A DNA stretch of 64,000 nt, taken from positions 124,001 through 188,000 of the forward strand of contig CAVQVS010000004.1 in NCBI GenBank assembly GCA_963717215.1. Direction: 5' to 3'. The notes beneath the pieces were generated by a model. That model searched no databases and was not told the DNA's origin. It saw nothing but the letters and a program-made list of their open reading frames with translations. The stretch's first letter is position 1; each line of letters opens with the position of its first letter. This DNA comes from Roseiarcus sp963717215 (GTDB taxonomy: Bacteria; Pseudomonadota; Alphaproteobacteria; Rhizobiales; Beijerinckiaceae). This document shows, one piece after another, positions 60,298-64,000 of the stretch. The position numbers and the translations under genes were made by a program.

Positions 60298-62517
60298 ATG
60301 ATCGATCCGGCCGCTCCCGCGCCCGTCGGCAATATGGGCCAACCCATTCCACGCTATGACGCCCGCGCCAAAGTCACCGGCAAGGCGCTCTATGCGGCGG
60401 ATATGGCGCTTCCTGATGTCGCCTACGCTTACTTGCTCTCAAGCCGGATCGCCAAAGGGCGAATTAGATCCTTCGATCTCAAAGCTGCACGTGCTTTGCC
60501 CGGCGTGCTCGACATTCTCACCTATCAAACGATCGGCGGCGATATCCGCAAGGTCAGATACTTCACCGAGGGCGGTCCTGCTTCGAACTCCGTGGTTCCT
60601 CTTGCTTCCGCCGAGATCGCCTACGCGGGCCAGACGATTGCGGTGGTGCTCGCCGAAACACTGGAAGTCGCCCAGGACGCGGCCTACCAAATCGGCGTCG
60701 AGTACGAGCAGCAGCCTTCAGCCGGGACATTCGATTCGAAAGGGACGCTTGAACAGGAGCTCGCTGAGCAGAACAAGAAACACGATGACCCCAAGGTTGG
60801 CGATTTCGCGACCGCGTATGAAGCCGCGCCGGTCAAGATAGACGCCCGCTATTCAACTCCAACTCAGCATCACAACCCGATCGAATTGTTTGCGACCCAA
60901 TGCGTTTGGAATGGCGCGCAGCTGACGGTCCATGAACCGAGCCAGAACGTCTACGGGATCAAAAACGGGCTCGCGGCGCAGCTTGGCATCGAGCCCAGCC
61001 AAATCAGGGTTATCAGCCGCTATGTCGGCGGGGCCTTCGGGTCCAAAGGGGCCCTCACTCAACGGACCGCGATTATTGCGATCGCAGCGCGCAGACTAGG
61101 CCGGCCGGTGAAACTCGTGCCAACCCGCGAGCAGGGCTTTACGATTGCGACTTACCGGGCCGAAACGCGGCAGCGTATCCAGCTCGCGGCGACACGTGAC
61201 GGCAAGCTTCAGGCGCTCAGTCATGAAGGGTCAGAGGTCACGTCACGAGCCGATCCTTACGCTGTGGCGGGCACCGATGCTTCAACGCGAATGTACGCCT
61301 GCCCGAACGTCGCCAGCAAGGTGACGATCGTGCGCGCCGACCGCGCGACGCCCGGCTTCATGCGAGCGCCAGCCGAAACCCCTTATTTCTTTGCTCTCGA
61401 AAGCGCGATGGACGAACTCGCCGTTGCGCTGAACATGGATCCGATCGAGCTGCGCCGCGTCAACGATACGCAGACAGAGCCGATCAAAGGGTTGCCCTAT
61501 ACCAGCCGAGCGCTCATGACCTGCTTCGATCAAGCCGCAGAGGCGTTCGGCTGGAAGTCGCGCAATCCAATGCCGGGCTCGAAGCGCAACGGCGATTGGC
61601 TGGTCGGCTGGGGATGCGCCGCTTCCGCCTATCCGACCCAGATGGCGGCCGCCACGGCCCGTGTCCGCCTCTTTTCAGACGGCCGCGCGCTGGTTGAGAC
61701 AGCCGGCCATGAGATCGGCAATGGCCTCTATACGGTCGTGGCGCAGACCGCTTCCGAGCGGCTTGGCATTCCTGTCGACAAGGTTTCGGTCGCCCTCGGC
61801 GACACCGATTTACCGCCTGCTCCGGTGGCGGGCGGGTCGATCTCGACGGCGAGCGTTTGCACGGTGGTGGCCCAGGCTTGCGACTCCCTTCGCATACGTC
61901 TCGGGCAAGACGGCACGCCGGCCTCCGATGTCGCCGCGGCGATGAAAGACCGCGGTATGGGCGCCCTTGAGGAATATGCGGAATCCCTGCCGCATGGCGT
62001 GGCCAAGGACGGTGTCCAGGCTCTCTATCGGGGCGCGGCGATGCCTATGGGCGGCGCGCGGTTGAAGGACAGGATCCAGTTCGCGTTTGGCGCACAGTTC
62101 GTTGAAGTGCGCGTTCACGCGCGGACACGCGAAATCCGCGTACCCCGAATGGTCGGGGCCTTCGCGTCGGGCCGAATTCTGAACCCGCGCACCGCTCACA
62201 GCCAGTACATGGGCGGCATGATCTGGGGCATTGGCTCGGCTCTCCACGAGCAGACGGAGATCGATCCGCGCACGGCCCGCTATGTCAACACGAACCTGGC
62301 CGATTACATGATCCCAGTGAACGCCGACGTCGGCGAGGTTCGCATCATCATGGTTCCAGAGGAAGACCGGCTGATCAATCCGCTTGGCGTGAAGGGCATC
62401 GGCGAGATCGGCATCGTTGGGACGTCAGCGGCCCTCGCCAATGCGATCTATCACGCGACCGGCCAGCGCTTGCGTGATTTGCCGCTGCGGATCGACAGCC
62501 TGGTCACCGGGGTCTGA
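60298..62517 (+). CDS. paoC: Aldehyde oxidoreductase molybdopterin-binding subunit (PaoC-like)
   Basis: 739-residue large subunit of the xanthine-oxidase family that holds the Mo-cytosine-dinucleotide cofactor. Landmarks: YDARAKVTGKALYAADM, VGGAFGSKGALTQRTAIIA, GFMRAPAETPYFFALESAMDELA, ETAGHEIGNGLYTVVAQTASERLG, and the catalytic Glu in the C-terminal GVKGIGEIG. ATG 60298 follows directly after paoB. A dedicated chaperone (PaoD/XdhC-type) is not in the window. The substrate is probably an aromatic or aliphatic aldehyde by family. Confidence 0.93.
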   Translation: MIDPAAPAPVGNMGQPIPRYDARAKVTGKALYAADMALPDVAYAYLLSSRIAKGRIRSFDLKAARALPGVLDILTYQTIGGDIRKVRYFTEGGPASNSVVPLASAEIAYAGQTIAVVLAETLEVAQDAAYQIGVEYEQQPSAGTFDSKGTLEQELAEQNKKHDDPKVGDFATAYEAAPVKIDARYSTPTQHHNPIELFATQCVWNGAQLTVHEPSQNVYGIKNGLAAQLGIEPSQIRVISRYVGGAFGSKGALTQRTAIIAIAARRLGRPVKLVPTREQGFTIATYRAETRQRIQLAATRDGKLQALSHEGSEVTSRADPYAVAGTDASTRMYACPNVASKVTIVRADRATPGFMRAPAETPYFFALESAMDELAVALNMDPIELRRVNDTQTEPIKGLPYTSRALMTCFDQAAEAFGWKSRNPMPGSKRNGDWLVGWGCAASAYPTQMAAATARVRLFSDGRALVETAGHEIGNGLYTVVAQTASERLGIPVDKVSVALGDTDLPPAPVAGGSISTASVCTVVAQACDSLRIRLGQDGTPASDVAAAMKDRGMGALEEYAESLPHGVAKDGVQALYRGAAMPMGGARLKDRIQFAFGAQFVEVRVHARTREIRVPRMVGAFASGRILNPRTAHSQYMGGMIWGIGSALHEQTEIDPRTARYVNTNLADYMIPVNADVGEVRIIMVPEEDRLINPLGVKGIGEIGIVGTSAALANAIYHATGQRLRDLPLRIDSLVTGV

Positions 62518-62672
62518 CTTGAGCCTCCGGATGCAACCAATGGGCGAGTTCGGAATCGACCCTTTCAACGGGGTTATAGCCCAATTCAAATAAAAAATCT
62601 TTTCCCGCCCAACTCGCGTCGAGGGTTGTGGGTAATCGCGGCAAACCCTTACTCGCGCCAGCCCGCAGGGCG
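62504..62672 (-). pseudogene. Possible NAD-dependent epimerase/dehydratase C-terminal remnant
   Basis: The minus frame reads RALRAGASKGLPRLPTTLDASWAGKDFLFELGYNPVERVDSELAHWLHPE and stops at 62504, inside the paoC 3' end. The D-A-S-W-A-x-x-x-x-L-x-x-L-G-Y-x-P segment resembles the C-terminal part of extended SDR epimerases. No start or Rossmann domain remains. The match is by eye and modest. Confidence 0.4.
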
Positions 62673-62680
62673 CGCTCGAT

Positions 62681-63236
62681 CGTCCGTGACGAGTATCATT
62701 GCGGAAGACTATAGCCGCAATTTACGTTTAATACAAGGAATATCGTCGAGGTTGAGATGACGTTAGCTCCAGCGATCCCCCGAGCGACGCTCCCAATCGC
62801 GCCTCGAGGCTTACGCAAAGGACCGCCGCCCCTCGGAGGGAACGGTATGTCCTGACTCCATCCTACGGCCAGCTGGTGGAATACAAGTGCGCTTTCACGA
62901 ACGTCGACATCGGAATCGTTTCAACCTCAAACGGGTCTCGTTCAGGCTCGCTGGAGCAGGGCACCCGGTCGCCACCAAAAACAATCCACTCGATCGCTAT
63001 ATTCAGCGTGATATTTCGAATCGATCGCCGTTGGGGTTGAGTTGGTGATGCGCTGCGGCGCACACAAACTCACGGCTTGTAAAGTCCAACATATTCCGCT
63101 TCACTGATGCGGCATTCCTTGCCGCTGATGTTGTCGTGTCGGCTGGGAGGCTTCGTTGCGAACGGCGACGAAGTCGTCCAAGAGCGCCTTTTTGCGCGCC
63201 TGGACGCCGCATTGTGAAACTGGGAGGAAAAAAGTG
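62681..63236. other. Intergenic region without a recognisable gene
   Basis: 556 bases between paoC and the next binding-protein gene. Part is AT-rich (about 62705-62755), where a promoter may lie. No protein-like frame, RNA or repeat was identified. A strong ribosome site (gggagg at 63222-63227) precedes the next gene. Confidence 0.45.
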
Positions 63237-64000
63237 ATGTTGAAGGGTGGAAATCGGCGCCGTGGCGCTCACCAGCATTTTGCTGTCGAGCGCGGCGTGG
63301 GCGCAGGAGAAGATCAAGGTCGGCGTCACCGCGACGCTCGAAGGCACTTATACGATCCTGGGCGTGGACGGCATGGCCGGTTTCAACGCCGCGGTGAAGA
63401 AATACGGCCCCAAAGCCGGCGGCAAGGAGCTTGAGTTTGTCGTCGCCTCGACGGACGCAACACCCGAACTCGGCGGTGCGCGCGGTCAAGAAGCTCATCG
63501 AACAGGACCATGTGCAAATTCTTATTTCGCCGCTGTCCGGCGATGAAGGCATTGCGGTCAAGAACTTCTCCAAGACTCATCCGGAGCTGACGTTCATCAA
63601 CGCCGCCTCGGGCGCGCAGGAAACAACCTTCCCGGATCCGTCGCCGAATTTCTTCCGCTGGAACATGGACGGGGCGCAATGGTCGGCCGGGCTCGGCGAT
63701 TATGCCTTTCACACCAAGGGCTACAAGAAGATCGCAACCGTCGGCGAAGACTATTCCTTCGTTTATACGCAGGTCTTCGGCCTCGTTCTGGAATTTTGCG
63801 CCGCAGGCGGACAGGTGACGAGCCGCCAGTGGGTGCCGCTTGGCACGAAGGATTTCGCCTCGACGATCGCGGCGCTGCCCGATGACGTCGACGCGATCTA
63901 CCTCGGCCTCGGCGGCGCTGACGCGGTCAACTTCTTGAACCAGTACGCCCAAGCCGGCGGCAAGGCCCATCTCATGGGCGGGTCGATCATGGTCGACCAG
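63237..64000 (+). CDS. Branched-chain amino acid/urea-type ABC substrate-binding protein, two +1 frameshifts, 3' end beyond window
   Basis: Leucine-binding-protein-like (Peripla_BP_6) receptor. ATG 63237 lies 9 bases after gggagg. One extra base in aaggg (63245-63247) and one in ctcgg (about 63473) break the frame. With both removed it reads MLKVEIGAVALTSILLSSAAWAQ (signal), KIKVGVTATLEGTYTILGVDGMAGFNAAVKKYG, VASTDATPELAVRAVKKLIEQDHVQILISPLSGDEGIAVK, ATVGEDYSFVYTQVFGLVLEF, and DDVDAIYLGLGGADAVNF, a normal LIV-type receptor. It continues past the window edge. The ligand is unknown; amino acids, amides, urea or aromatic acids are all possible. Confidence 0.85.

Noticed and set aside
1..64000. 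CRISPR array, prophage or intact insertion sequence
   Set aside because: No regularly spaced direct repeats, integrase, transposase or phage structural genes were found on either strand.

Overview
The window is 64 kb of high-GC chromosomal DNA from an alphaproteobacterium. Gene content points to Hyphomicrobiales (Rhizobiales), perhaps near Beijerinckiaceae/Methylocystaceae: YqgE, ZapE, RluB with a long basic tail, CobT, a PEP-CTERM remnant, GTG/TTG starts after good Shine-Dalgarno sites, and palindromic intergenic repeats of the rhizobial type. The family placement is inference. There is no prophage, integrase, CRISPR array or intact insertion sequence. Most of the window is ordinary core and metabolic sequence, with small decayed patches.

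Layout. 1-7.3 kb: Tat-exported flavin amine oxidase (cut by the window edge), AGE-family sugar isomerase, PNPOx-like stress protein, type II NADH dehydrogenase, tartrate/malate-type dehydrogenase, YeiH exporter. 7.3-11 kb: RNA-modification block (rsmD, rluB-like, frameshifted tadA). 11-20.6 kb: MetE-like methyltransferase (two frameshifts), aldehyde dehydrogenase, aroQ, kdgT-like permease, O-methyltransferases, cobT, quinone oxidoreductase. 20.7-33.8 kb: peroxiredoxin, DsbD-N protein, YqgE, recF, 2-hydroxyacid dehydrogenase, MFS carrier, BaiN-like flavoprotein, frameshifted SDR, TPR protein, DUF2778 peptidoglycan enzyme. 34-39 kb: acyl-CoA dehydrogenase and arylamine N-acetyltransferase, then a scrambled stretch with a TauE pseudogene, a His-rich exported protein, a small membrane protein, a 5'-truncated PEP-CTERM remnant and the intact TauE copy. 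39-51.6 kb: prmA, zwf, GNAT, zapE, polA, NYN-domain protein, beta-propeller protein, dsbB-dedA pair, tRNA-Leu(CAA). 51.8-64 kb: chrA remnant, then a sugar ABC system (binding protein, fused ATPase-permease, second permease) with a divergent sugar-phosphate isomerase-like gene, a histidine-kinase remnant, a PaoABC-like molybdenum aldehyde oxidoreductase operon, an epimerase remnant, and the start of a branched-chain-type ABC binding protein.

The most striking global signal is the number of single-base frame breaks in otherwise well-conserved genes. I count eight apparent +1 insertions, mostly at or beside short G/C runs, and one apparent -1. They hit tadA, normally essential, so sequence or assembly error is the likeliest explanation for many. 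Separate from these are true remnants with large losses (TauE copy, chrA, PEP-CTERM, kinase, epimerase), which look like genuine gene decay.

I did not find a convincing undescribed multi-gene system. The best leads are the fused ABC ATPase-permease with altered nucleotide-binding motifs, the tandem-repeated basic tail of the RluB-like enzyme, the His/Tyr-rich exported protein, and the TauE-flanked rearranged stretch.
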